Shown here: piece by piece, positions 39,001-48,039 of the stretch
How the letters are laid out: each line of letters begins with the position of its first letter
How positions within the stretch are numbered: position 1 is the first letter of the stretch
DNA from: Leidyana gryllorum EB-2025a
Taxonomy: Eukaryota; Apicomplexa
DNA length: 64,000 bases
Assembly: GCA_048772705.1 (NCBI GenBank)
Contig: JBLWGC010000109.1
Coordinates: forward strand, 62,001-126,000
Direction of reading: 5' to 3'
Notes under the pieces: generated by a model
Told to the model about the DNA's origin: nothing
The model's database searches: none
Seen by the model: the letters and a program-made list of their open reading frames with translations, nothing else
Program-made: the position numbers and the translations under genes

Positions 39001-41725
39001 AGGCTTACTCCCGCACATCGCGGAGTTGATGGCACAAACGAGTAATCACGCTGTCGAGGAAATTCGGCAAAGAGTTCTCGGTGAAGCCGCTCTTTGGGCT
39101 CTGCGCGAGGGTCTTATTGCAATTCCCCATGAGCAAACACCCAATGCCCCTCAACCCGTACCTGTCATAACGCCCATGGGCCATCAAAGAATAGGCACCG
39201 TCTTCGTCAACCCCACCGACCAAGCACCGTCAGCCTCGCCCTACTCCTGTCAGCCTCCACAAAGTCAAATCGAAGCGACACCATCCGCTCTTCCCGCCAC
39301 ACAGCCACCGGTGGTGGGTGCTGAGACCCTCAACGCCGCTTCTACAGGCCCAACTTGGTCAAGCGGTACATCCTTCTTCCAATCCGTAACTCAAGCTGAG
39401 CCCCCCTCCGGAGGTGTGCCTCCCGCCACGTCACCCCAGCCGGCCACCTGGCCTGGGGTGCCTCAGGGACTGCAGCCTGAGTCCCAGACACTCCCGGCGC
39501 AAGCTGTTATCGCGATTGAGAAATCCTTCGAAGTGCTTATGGGTGGTCAAACCCTCACAGCCGGGGCTGGGAATGGCGCGCAAGCCTCGCAGACAGTGAT
39601 TGTGGGTGGACAGCCGGCTGTTCCGCCTCAACCGACTGTCAGCTCTGAGCCGATGGGAGGACGGTCGGAGGAGCCGCAGACCAAAGTGGTCACCACCACA
39701 ACGGCGGGATCGGAGGCGGTGGTCGGGCCGGGGATTGTTGTGCCTGATACCGAGATGGCAGAAATCGACACTCTGCCAGGTACAACTGCTCCTACTACAT
39801 CGACTGTGCAGCAACCTGGTCTGGTGACAAATGCAACTGATCGAGCAGTGGCCGCAACTACCGCAGCCAGTGGTGGTGTCAACGATCCGCCAACAACATC
39901 GACTCAGCAGGTACGCAACGGTTTGCCGACACCTCCGACTCGTCGACGTGCCGGCCGTCCGAGGAGCGGTGGAGACAGTCCTACCTCTGGTGCACGGACC
40001 CAGGCACAGCGAGTGATCCCTTCTGACTCAGCGGCGCCGTCCCATCCCACGATGGAGGAGGATATGGACGAAGACGCAGAGAGAGCGACTGTGGACAAGC
40101 GGAGACGGATGGCGGCGCAGGCTCCAAGTACAAAGGACCTTAAATATATACCGTACACGCAAGTCGCCCGAGGGGGCGAGAAGGAGAATGTGGCACCTTC
40201 AACCCAACTAGTGCCACAGGGAGAAAGTGAAGAGCCCACTGGCAGTTGGCTGTCGAACATACTGTATATCAACGCTGTTGGGCAAAATGCCCGTCCGACC
40301 TCAAGTAATGAGGAGACGATCGAAGTTGGAGGGAAACATGTCGACACCAAAGACGTAACTGCAGTTGAGCACACCCGCAACGCAAATGTGATGGAAGAAC
40401 CCACTGTTGTGGTCGACGATGATGATATGGACGCCGACACCGAGACGGCGACACTTCCGAGGGTCCGGCAAGAAGACCGCAAAATAAGGCCGGATTCTAC
40501 TATCCGGATAGAGCTGGAATGCACTCCGCCAGAGTCGCCGAAGGATGAAGGAGAACGTTATGTCCTTGTAGGGGGGTCCACCAGCTCGAGAGCGCCACCG
40601 CCAGCGCAGGCCACGACTCAGAGACGGCGACGGAGGCCGTCATCAGCGGAACAGTCCAGACAACGTAAAAATCGAGCAGTCGCCGATCTAGCCAACATAT
40701 GTCAAGGAGCGACGGCTGTTTCGAGTACACAGCAGCAGCAGCAGGAAGAAGAAGAAGTAGAAGTTCCGACAACCGAGGGGAAGTTGCCGCCAGCGACCGG
40801 CACCAGCAGCGTGGAGCAGTCCACAAGGCGACAACGCGTAACACCGGCTGCACGGTCACCCCGTAGAGCCGAGTATGATTTGGAGCGCGAACCCTGGATG
40901 GCCACCGTGCTCGAACAACGTGCGGATCGATTAATCGATGAACTCTTCTCTCCAGACCCACTGCCCGGCCAGGCAGTGACCACGAGACGGCACGATCCGA
41001 ATGACCTCCGCGTTAGGCGGGCTGCAATGGTTACAGAGGCTTTATATAAAGACGGCGGGCGCTTTTTGGACAAGTCAGATATGGACATGGTGAAGGAAAG
41101 GTACGGCCTCAAGCCAGAAGACTCTGTGGGACTGATCGAGCTGTTCGCAACCGGCGCAATTATCATGGAGGACGTGGAGCGCACTGACGCAGTTGCGAGG
41201 TTGGAGCGCATGAAGATGGGTATAGCCAGTGCCTTCCGGAACCACTCTGCATCGGACGAGCAAGGCTTACCCACCAAGATGGTTGATGCTGATGACGAGC
41301 CGAACGCCGAGTTCGAAACCCCCCGCGGAAATGTACCGGCTAGGCCGACTAGCAATCGGACGTCAGCCTGGGCGGATGCTCACACCCCATACAGACCTGC
41401 TGGCCTAAAACCTAAAGCGCCGGTGGTCATGAGCCCAGTCTCGATTTCGTCTGGATCTGAGGCAACTCCTCCGCTGCTTGTCCAGCGAAATGTTTCGGAT
41501 CGAGAGCCTGGGGCGCCAGAAGCCGAGTACCCGTCTGACTGGGACCGCGACTACGCTGAGGTCGCAGAGGAACGATTTGCGCACATTAATTTCCCGTGTA
41601 ATCCTCATGATCTGGAGTTGGAAGGATACGGTAGCGACCAAGCGGCCGACGACGAGCAAGAGGAAGATGAAGAGGGTACCCCTCCGCCGCTTCCTGCGAG
41701 CAGAACAGTACCGACCACAGAATGA
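36089..41725 (+). CDS. 1878-aa low-complexity and coiled-coil protein
   Basis: Single uninterrupted exon from ATG 36089 (MDRWRQIFKTKEPDPLPRRV). Residues about 90-140 contain a 19-residue tandem pair (QPEPQxSDGQPPESAAAPP; 57-bp unit from 36390), then Pro/Ala/Val/Thr octamer-like repeats to about residue 190. Residues 240-1010 are helical and hydrophilic (LRSRIHQLYHYYEHIVDEHD, VVYDRVSALHLKPSRTTRTA). The rest is Pro/Gln/Thr/Ser-rich and acidic with basic clusters (QRRRRRPSS) and a poly-Gln/Glu run near 40735. No catalytic domain or membrane segment. Its size, lack of introns and disordered ends suggest a structural, cytoskeletal or nuclear scaffold, which is inference only. No homologue recognised. 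Confidence 0.75.
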   Translation: MDRWRQIFKTKEPDPLPRRVGGTPHIILAAPQSDEEEEEQLRNPSSFGSSATPQQLGASANLLGAAEDPPSSSNSSSSSSEDAPPQVIAREPNHGRPPQPEPQGSDGQPPESAAAPPQPEPQRSDGQPPESAAAPPQVPATPVPVAAARAPVSATPVPVPPTPALISTTPAPVPGIPGPMSATPAQVSATPAWIFAAPNTNLVSQEELAGPIGSQTARRARNRSSIVPYVLDTHLGTRPKFNRLPTTWVQLQKDQCYLSAGLLHEEFAKQQRRVHGGSVESNIWRVIGHSGRSRALTPPVCRGIVDWCDAKFDKEYDKAHGERERRALGNWEYRSKLPKNHNEACDLVHELKKAAVEYHQRHQALFSEQEEQLRCTLRSRIHQLYHYYEHIVDEHDDIVMRAMELRVRASRLVQINKGSEDRARADLLQDRLQRCHTRSDEVLESLWRHAKAFREAYRLTGDTQLDIQTSAESLMKLESHLKEYTGWKSAAEDSLRSTTHALLAFERTLMTRWLLLWEMTQKELVGLRNSLLNERSLLFAGMHTYTASQNSVRASVSQAHQATIRIHAGLLDMQSRFRSLADYKRRHVIELEHFASQRNVVRKVSGAYCDLDLIQRLAGQSNNDVNGRNIVLGGRVRRSQSLECKAVSAGTELKLRRAKYIKDLEVVYDRVSALHLKPSRTTRTALDRMRQLSYDNLVWLNEYLMRERMARLEALIVNLRSVLINDVLDTERAASMCADAVIQCVDEHQIEFIYNQLKVVMEALHGVLEAYRGRDESFIRNLVGNVTHMRHLNTYPFDPDIQSAVAGLTGLLLRSDRTLQSFVEFMGPGHVPMTGVCVYDVLQVNSCPIFNVCNQILHALADRSRSMVNVPLVSNPVTVLNYLGNLIAQCQQPPPSVDFSQLYRFFVPEPPELPPGYHLYPVPLEFVVDTNSKILEEQRRVQRDLGVEMLRARQYDEQTRFCQGLLVSMQQGLLPHIAELMAQTSNHAVEEIRQRVLGEAALWALREGLIAIPHEQTPNAPQPVPVITPMGHQRIGTVFVNPTDQAPSASPYSCQPPQSQIEATPSALPATQPPVVGAETLNAASTGPTWSSGTSFFQSVTQAEPPSGGVPPATSPQPATWPGVPQGLQPESQTLPAQAVIAIEKSFEVLMGGQTLTAGAGNGAQASQTVIVGGQPAVPPQPTVSSEPMGGRSEEPQTKVVTTTTAGSEAVVGPGIVVPDTEMAEIDTLPGTTAPTTSTVQQPGLVTNATDRAVAATTAASGGVNDPPTTSTQQVRNGLPTPPTRRRAGRPRSGGDSPTSGARTQAQRVIPSDSAAPSHPTMEEDMDEDAERATVDKRRRMAAQAPSTKDLKYIPYTQVARGGEKENVAPSTQLVPQGESEEPTGSWLSNILYINAVGQNARPTSSNEETIEVGGKHVDTKDVTAVEHTRNANVMEEPTVVVDDDDMDADTETATLPRVRQEDRKIRPDSTIRIELECTPPESPKDEGERYVLVGGSTSSRAPPPAQATTQRRRRRPSSAEQSRQRKNRAVADLANICQGATAVSSTQQQQQEEEEVEVPTTEGKLPPATGTSSVEQSTRRQRVTPAARSPRRAEYDLEREPWMATVLEQRADRLIDELFSPDPLPGQAVTTRRHDPNDLRVRRAAMVTEALYKDGGRFLDKSDMDMVKERYGLKPEDSVGLIELFATGAIIMEDVERTDAVARLERMKMGIASAFRNHSASDEQGLPTKMVDADDEPNAEFETPRGNVPARPTSNRTSAWADAHTPYRPAGLKPKAPVVMSPVSISSGSEATPPLLVQRNVSDREPGAPEAEYPSDWDRDYAEVAEERFAHINFPCNPHDLELEGYGSDQAADDEQEEDEEGTPPPLPASRTVPTTE

Positions 41726-41981
41726 GGAACACTGTGGCTTATTTACGGGCAATTGAGGATGGGATCCAGAAGTTCCCACCGTCATGTCGTGCGCTGGCCG
41801 GGGACCGATTAAGGTCGCTTTGGAAGAGGGTATTTCGTCTTCTTGGTGGGCTGTCAACGCTACCGAGAGGATAAATGAGGGTCGAGCGGTCGTCAAGTCC
41901 AACGACCTGCATCTGATGGTTTTCCTCGTTGCACGAACTTAGCCAAGATACAAGGGCTCGGTGTGGCCTTTTCGCATTCCC

Positions 41982-42896
41982 ATGGCTCGAAGACGATCAA
42001 CTGGTCGAAAGCTTGGCAGAAAGGGCAGGGCTGTCGCAGTCCGTGTGGGGCTCGGAGGTCGCGTAAAACTGTCCGATAATCTACTTAATTCCTATGCTCG
42101 GCCGATAAGTGGGGCCAAAGGCCTCAATAACTGGATACCCCTCTGCGTCGCAGAATCCAAGAGTTTCATGAGTGACATACAGGAGACCGCATCCGCTGTT
42201 CCCCTCCACACTTCCTCCGTTGACGGCTCTGTCAGTGGTTTCGTCGTCAATCCTGTTGGAGACGATCCTCTCTGGTCGGGCAACGCGGAACTACAGCTAC
42301 CCCAGATTGAGACACTCAGGGGCTTGCTGCTGACAACCCCCGAGGAAGACTGCCACAGCCCGATCATAAAAGACGTCTTGCTACCTAACGATAGCGACAG
42401 CTTGGCCATGCAGGCGAGCCGGAACACATTAAAGAGACGCCAGATTGACTTCGTCCTGGAAGGCTTGCGCCACCCCCAGCGTCTCCCGGACGTATCACTC
42501 GTCGAGGCGCTGGAAGATGTTTACGTCCACCTGGAGGAATATTTCGAACTCTGTACAGCGTCCAGCATTGAACCCGCACTCAGTGAGAAGGAGATATGCC
42601 ACGCCGTCCTGGGCCGGCTACCATCAGGACTAGGCACAATGTATACCAAGATGAATGACGGGGATCAGTTGGAGAATGTGTCGAGTCTCACTGACCTGGT
42701 AGAGTACATTGACTTGATTGAGCGCCACGACAGCCTCCGTCACCGTCGAGCTGCCACTCTTTTTGTGCCCCTGCGCACTGGACTTACCAGGCACGAACGT
42801 CAAATCAATGTCTGCGAGAAGCTGATCCACCTCATCAAGAGGACGGAGCAGTCGTTTGATTTACCCTACAACCCATGCAACGTGAGTTGGAGTTGA
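41982..42896 (+). CDS. Lineage-specific helical protein, first member of local cluster
   Basis: Frame of 304 aa from ATG 41982 (MARRRSTGRKLGRKGRAVAV), highly basic at the N-terminus and then largely helical with mixed charge (ALEDVYVHLEEYFELCTAS, EKEICHAVLGRLPSGLGTM, DLVEYIDLIERHDSLRH). The last codons fall into the start of the 0.9-kb tandem duplication. The sequence AACgtgagttgg at the end looks like a splice donor, so the true C-terminus may lie in a downstream exon. The pattern around LGRLPSGLGTMYTK resembles a segment in the two downstream frames (44116, 44816), suggesting a local family, but the similarity is weak. No known domain. Confidence 0.55.
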   Translation: MARRRSTGRKLGRKGRAVAVRVGLGGRVKLSDNLLNSYARPISGAKGLNNWIPLCVAESKSFMSDIQETASAVPLHTSSVDGSVSGFVVNPVGDDPLWSGNAELQLPQIETLRGLLLTTPEEDCHSPIIKDVLLPNDSDSLAMQASRNTLKRRQIDFVLEGLRHPQRLPDVSLVEALEDVYVHLEEYFELCTASSIEPALSEKEICHAVLGRLPSGLGTMYTKMNDGDQLENVSSLTDLVEYIDLIERHDSLRHRRAATLFVPLRTGLTRHERQINVCEKLIHLIKRTEQSFDLPYNPCNVSWS

Positions 42897-43774
42897 ACCA
42901 ATCCGCGCGGTCTAGAGAACAACATCTACCACCTCAACTGAACAGACACTGTGCCCACATAAACCGCAGCAGAACTCTGGTCTGTCGCGACATCGGGATA
43001 TTTGCTCCATCTGGCGAAGGGATGGCACCGAGTCGCTGAGCGGTTAGTTAGGTTTGCTTTTTGACTGTGAAGCCTCCACTGACTTTCCTTTTTCCCCACT
43101 GAGACTGAATAGGGGCGAGAGGTTACGTGTTGAATGGTAGAAGGGCGGACAGAGTGTCAAAACACGTGTGTTTTTTTTTCTGACGGGCCGAAGATGTCTT
43201 ATATCCATCCGTGCCGTTCACATCCAAGGCAAATGTAACTTAGAAGAGGCACTGTATTATACCCTCCCGAACAGATTGATGTAATCCATTGTCTTTCCTC
43301 CGGCCTTTGGGCCCGGTGTTTGGGCCAGAGCCTCTGAAGGAAGTGATACATGCGACATGATCCGTGCCTTCCTCTCCACACAGTTCCTGACTAGCTACCA
43401 CGAGTTGTGCACCAAGTCTTCGCGCCTGCCAGATGTCCAAAAGATAAGCAATGTCCACTGGCTCGTCAGTGTGCTACTGCGTGGGGAGATGCTACTTTGC
43501 AGGGAGGATCTGAGTCGTCCAGCCCCCAATCTGGCTAGAATTAAAGAGTTGATGGGGATGTTGGTTCGAATGAGCGAAAAATTACACGATAACAAGACTG
43601 TTTCTGACTATCTTTGAATGTGGTCGCACTCGCTCGCGGTGGTGGCGAAACGAGAGATCGCCCACCCACCTGATGAGACAAGTCGCGGTGGGCTACGAAT
43701 GCTAATTAGCACGTTATCTCTCTCTCCACCGCCGAGAAGGAGACCTCGTTGTCAGAAACCCCCAGTAACGAGCA
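42850..43774. repeat. Tandem duplication unit A (about 0.9 kb)
   Basis: First copy of a segment repeated directly at 43775-44690. Matching landmarks, A versus B: GTCGTTTGA (42851 / 43775), GTGAGTTGGAGTTG, CTGTCGCGACATCGGG, GAAGGGCGGACAGAGTGTCA, GAGGCACTGTATTATACCCT, GAAGGAAGTGATACATGCGACATGATC (written here as landmarks only), and the downstream CACTCGCTCGCGGT and GAGAAGGAGACCTCGTTGTCAG. Offset between copies is 906-924 bp, so small indels have accumulated. Coding and non-coding parts are both conserved, which points to a fairly recent segmental duplication. Confidence 0.85.
43190..43617 (+). pseudogene. Frame-disrupted copy of the 44116-44523 gene
   Basis: Counterpart of the intact frame in duplication unit B. 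The start context ATG (43194) is followed by altered sequence that hits a stop within 14 codons, and a 1-bp deletion relative to B (CTC-CCGAACAG versus CTCGCCGAACAG, near 43266) shifts the frame. The 3' part is intact from ATG 43357 for 86 codons (MIRAFLSTQFLTSYHELC to the terminal YL), with many conservative changes against copy B, so a shortened protein could still be made. It is either a pseudogene or a truncated paralogue; the preserved 3' frame with substitutions argues that it was coding for some time after duplication. Confidence 0.6.
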
Positions 43775-44690
43775 GTCGTTTGAATTACCCTACTGCCCAT
43801 GCATCCACCCGCTCTTACGTGAGTTGGAGTTGGAGTTGAAGTAATCCGCGCAATCGAGAGAAGATCATTTATCACCGTCCACTGAAGACACACTGTGCCC
43901 ACATAACCCGCTGCAGGAAGCTGGTCTGTCGCGACATCGGGCAATTTGATCCAACAGGCCAACCCATGACACCGAGTCGCTGACCGTTTGATGAGGTTTG
44001 CTTTTGAACTGTGAACACCGGCAGTCACATGATGAATGTGTAGAAGGGCGGACAGAGTGTCAGACAGATAGCTTTCTGTAATGCAAAAGGTGTCTTTTTT
44101 TATGACGCGCCAAAGATGACCATTATCAGAGCCCGTCGTGTTGCAGGGAAATGTAATTTGGAAGAGGCACTGTATTATACCCTCGCCGAACAGATTGATG
44201 TGATCCATCAAAACTGCCACAAGGTTGGATCAATCAAGTTTGAAGGAAGTGATACATGCGACATGATCCGTACCTTCCTCTCCACAAACTTCCTCACTGC
44301 CTACCACAACTTTATCACCCTGGCCTCGCGCCTGCCAGATGTCCGAAATATAAGCAATGTCCATTGGCTCGTCAGTGCGCTACTGCGTGCGGAGATGCCA
44401 CTTTGCAAGGAGGATCTGAGTCGTCCAGCCCCCAATCTGGCTAGAATTAAAGAGTTGATGGGGATATTGGTTCGAATGAGCGAAAAAGCACACCATTATG
44501 AGGATATTGTTGAGTATCTTTGAGTGTGGTCACACTCGCTCGCGGTAGTGGAGAAGCAAGAGATTCGCGCACCCACGTGATCAGACAACTCGCGGTGGGC
44601 GCTAATTAGGATGTGATCTCTCTCTCTCAACACGCGAGAAGGAGACCTCGTTGTCAGGAACCTCAGAGTGCCCAGTAACGAGCACGAGTT
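43775..44690. repeat. Tandem duplication unit B (about 0.9 kb)
   Basis: Second copy of the segment described for 42850-43774. Homology fades after the CAGTAACGAGCA landmark (44675), where the next gene's upstream region begins. It contains the intact 135-aa frame. Confidence 0.85.
44116..44523 (+). CDS. Lineage-specific helical protein, intact duplicated copy
   Basis: Single frame of 135 aa from ATG 44116 (MTIIRARRVAGKCNLEEALY). It is mainly alpha-helical: TAYHNFITLASRLPDV, VHWLVSALLRAEMPLCKEDL, NLARIKELMGILVRMSEKAH. No signal or membrane segment, no known family. A spaced pattern [NK]xxW/F-L-xxxLRA-x(5)-C-x(2-3)-DL...N...E...M is shared with residues about 60-115 of the 44816 protein, so I treat them as distant relatives. 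The upstream 240 bp is shared with duplication unit A. Confidence 0.6.
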   Translation: MTIIRARRVAGKCNLEEALYYTLAEQIDVIHQNCHKVGSIKFEGSDTCDMIRTFLSTNFLTAYHNFITLASRLPDVRNISNVHWLVSALLRAEMPLCKEDLSRPAPNLARIKELMGILVRMSEKAHHYEDIVEYL

Positions 44691-44815
44691 TGAGGACAAG
44701 CGCAGTGGGGACAGAAACCCTCGTGTGCAGAATGCCCTGAGTTTTTCTGGGGAAAAGGATAGTGTCTCTGAGGTGCCCCCGTCCATTGATTATTGCGATT
44801 GAGTTGGAAGACAAC

Positions 44816-45676
44816 ATGTTGCACTCCAAGCACTCCAAACTTACTCGTGTGGCAGAGATTGATGTATGCCTAAAAGCTCTACTGTCTCCTTCTGTGAGGT
44901 ATCTTCAGGTTGCTCACGCGTTCCGTGATGTTAGCAACAAGTTCAATACCCTCATGAAGATTTGTGCTGTGCATAAGAGGAGACTCTCACTGGGGAAACT
45001 GGATTTTCTCCTGTGTATTTTGCGAGCCGTGAGAGGCTCCGTTATATGCGTGGCCAGTTGTGACTTGGCCCAACGCAATATTGATATTTTGGAAAGTTTT
45101 GATACGCTGTGCGCGGCACTGATGTCAGCCCAGATTGAGATGCGAGCAAGTCAACTTGCCGATCCCACATCACTGTGTGAATGCAGTGCACGCTTGGCCG
45201 AAAGTCGGGAGGGATCACCAAGTGCAATGGTGAGACACGCACTTTGTCTACCGCACGACCAATGCAAATCCCGACCTGGCGTTGACGCTGTAGCGCCCCA
45301 CATTGCATCAGTGGCGAATTTTGACTATTTGCCGCTCAAACAGCGTATCTTGAACAAAGTACCCGTTTCGCCTTGGCACTCTCCCCCCCACCAGCAGCGT
45401 ACGTGTTCGCCACCTTCGCCCAACGAGCCCACCTCTGAGGAGGACAGCTCCATGGTCTACCTCGCCCATGCTGCAGCCCAACTGAAGGAGACGTTCCGGA
45501 CGTTCCTCGCTCAGGTTGAGCACACCACCACCTCGCGTATGGAAGAACTGAACCGCCCCCACAAAAAAGTCAGACAGACTGCCTTTGCCCAGAAAGTCAC
45601 AACGGGTTGGCCATTGCGACGCGCGGTACTCAAACAACACCAGAAGTCGAAACCCACAGCTAGTAGCCACCAATGA
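44816..45676 (+). CDS. Lineage-specific protein related to the 44116 frame
   Basis: Frame of 286 aa from ATG 44816 (MLHSKHSKLTRVAEIDVCLK). The N-terminal half is helical and contains the segment KLDFLLCILRAVRGSVICVA, then CDLAQRNIDILESF, which lines up with the NVHWLVSALLRAEMPLC / EDLSRPAPNLARIKEL segment of the 44116 protein. The C-terminal half is Pro/Ser-rich with a helical stretch (AAAQLKETFRTFLAQVEHTT) and a basic end. No known domain. It could be the parent-like, longer member of the local family. Confidence 0.55.
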   Translation: MLHSKHSKLTRVAEIDVCLKALLSPSVRYLQVAHAFRDVSNKFNTLMKICAVHKRRLSLGKLDFLLCILRAVRGSVICVASCDLAQRNIDILESFDTLCAALMSAQIEMRASQLADPTSLCECSARLAESREGSPSAMVRHALCLPHDQCKSRPGVDAVAPHIASVANFDYLPLKQRILNKVPVSPWHSPPHQQRTCSPPSPNEPTSEEDSSMVYLAHAAAQLKETFRTFLAQVEHTTTSRMEELNRPHKKVRQTAFAQKVTTGWPLRRAVLKQHQKSKPTASSHQ

Positions 45677-46296
45677 TGTCTTTTTCCTTCGTGTCTTCTT
45701 GATATCCAAACAGCATCCCAGGAATCCCAAACCGTACAATAAGGTCCCGTGTGTGTAATCGATTGCTAAGCATGAATAGATTCCCGCTTGCTGAGCATAG
45801 ATAGATCTGGCTGGATAAACCTCTCTCTCCGCCTAGAAATGGGCGCAGGAACCACCGAGTGACCCGAGATATGGTGTTTTGGTCGGTCGGTCGGTGGCTC
45901 AGGCGGCAGGAAGGAAGATCGATCAAAATCAAACTTGGTCTGCGACAATAGAGGAGCACTGTGTCTCTGCAGAGCTTCTTCGCCTTTTACCAATGCGCAT
46001 GTCGAAAAAGAGTAACGACTACTGGTCGCATTTCGGGTATCTGACGCCCGCACCGTCGGGACTGAATAATGAATGGGTACCCCCCCGACACAGATCGCCA
46101 TTTAGAGTTCTTCATTGTATGAAGCCCCTTTTGAACTTGACTGGTGATTGGTGGTGAGCTCGCAGCGTGTGAGCGACACCCATGGCGGACATCGTAGAGG
46201 GGAGCGTGCAAGCTTCAGTCGTCGGACGAATAAAAGACATCACTCCGCAAGCACCTGCTGGCAGGAGGTGAGGGAGCATTAAAGAGTCGACGTGGA
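45677..46296. other. Intergenic region, no gene seen
   Basis: 620 bp between convergent genes. Open frames on both strands reach 90-110 codons but lack start context, conservation and compositional support. Contains a GGTC triple repeat (45885-45895). I see no RNA gene. Confidence 0.4.
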
Positions 46297-47905
46297 CTAC
46301 ACGAGCCAAGACTTGCCTGGGAGCGGGTCGTGCACATCAGCAGGAGTAGGGAGAACAGCAGTTTTGGTGAGAGGGGGACAATTCGATGTTGTCGTTAACG
46401 CAACACAGGAGGTAGGATGGGGAGGCGGACGACTTCGCGGCATAGACTTGTGAGCACTCTGAGTTACCAGCTTCTCGGTTATTCCTGTCGTAGGGGGTTG
46501 TGCGTCATGCTGTAACTGGGGAGGCTGGATGCGACTTCGCAAATTATCAACTTGACCGGGCTCAGCACTGGCGAGTCGCCCATTCTTGAGCGAAGTATGA
46601 CTGTGACCATTATTAGTATTAGTGTTGAGCTCCTGGAGTAACGGCTTCATGCCCGTCGCCGGCGTGGAATGTCGAGTAACTTGCCGGTTCACGGCTCTTC
46701 GCGCTAAATCCGACCCGAACCCTCGCGTCGGTCTGCCTTGACTTAGTTCGGAAGAGTGCGGGAGACGCGCAGAATCCGGGGCCGTTGGACCCCCACCCGT
46801 CATTGTCCGAGTCGCACCATAAGCGGTCAACGGGGGCCCGTCGTAACACCTCCTTCCAGCAGGTAACTGGGACGGGTCTCGTTTGGCCTCGGTGCGGTCC
46901 TCTCCCACGGCGCCACTCCGACCTTGCCTCAGCGCTCGTGCCACATACCGGGAGCCCGACGAAGCGTACCCATGCAGATCCGTCGTTGTGGTCGCTGTAC
47001 TGCCTTCGTTCCGCTTCAACCTCGGAGGCAGAGTGCTGCCTGCCTCGCTGCCCCCACCTCGGGTGTGAGAAGGACTCCGTGACGACTCTTTCGGCGATAA
47101 ATACTCTCCCGGGGGACTCGGCAACCCTCGTCCTTTCACCAGCACCGGCACGTCCGCTATCCGTGAATGGGTCTCGAAGACTTTCTTGGTACACTGCTCC
47201 AACCATCTGTTGAAGAACACTCGTGGATTCAAAATCCACTGTCCGCCCGCTACTCACTTGTTCTCCTTCTCCAACCGGGCCACTTCCTTCTGCAGCCCTC
47301 TGTCGATTGAGTATGATACACCCGAAACTCGCTCGTCACTCAGTCAGTCAGCCGGTAGGCAGGCTCGCTCTCAGCCGACTGTTGATCGAGCTCGCTCACC
47401 TGTGTGAGTCAATGACGGAATCCAGCTTCTGCTCAGTCAACTTCAACTGCAACCCACACATTCAGACCACCGAGACCACACCCTCACCTTCTCATAGGTC
47501 CGATGCAATTCCTTCTCTGTTATCATGATGTACCTGTCGCGGTTGTGTATTTGTTCCCGGCACCACTGCTTCTCCGCCTAATACCATCAGGAGGTGATGG
47601 AGAGCAATGGCTGGCCATACCTTGAGACTTTCGAGCATAGCAACCAAATTCTTGGGTGGACAAGCGCGGTGCTCATCCGACAACCGAAGCAAAGCAGCAC
47701 CAAACTCTTCACACTCCCCCCGAAGCTTCTCAAGATCTCGTTCTTGGCGTCCGCACCGTTCTGTCAGCACCTATATGCCCAGGCAATATGAAAGGGAGTC
47801 TAATATGTGGCTTACTTTGCATTGGGGACAGTAGTTAGAGATCTTTCGATAAGTGTTAGGGGCACTGTAAAGTACCGGAACATCAGTGGGATCTTGTCGG
47901 CTCAT
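46297..47905 (-). CDS. Coiled-coil protein with disordered C-terminus
   Basis: Six minus-strand exons, 47816-47905, 47621-47770, 47488-47577, 47380-47399, 47258-47299, 46297-47206, give 433 aa. The N-terminus MSRQDPTDVPVLYSAPNTYR leads to a CPQC motif, then a coiled coil to about residue 140 (RQERDLEKLRGECEEFGAAL, HNRDRYIMITEKELHRTYEK, GLQKEVARLEKENKWLEQ), with heptads continuing smoothly across five splice junctions, which supports the model. The 20-bp exon 4 uses an unusual gtcggc donor and is the least certain. The last 300 residues are Pro/Ser/Thr/Arg-rich and disordered. Probably a scaffold or cytoskeletal adaptor; family not recognised. Confidence 0.62.
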
Positions 47906-48039
47906 TGTGCAAAATCGCACGTTCTATCGTAAATCAGAAACTATGACTCATTCCTCAGGTGAGAATGGGCTGGTTTTGTTCTCTAATAAGAGTTCGCAAA
48001 AGGACAGTCAAAGCGAGTTGTTCACATCATACAAGTTAA

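Noticed and set aside
45766-46211. Minus-strand frames of 74-111 codons
   Set aside because: No ATG context, no conserved pattern, and incompatible registers; probably chance in GC-balanced DNA.
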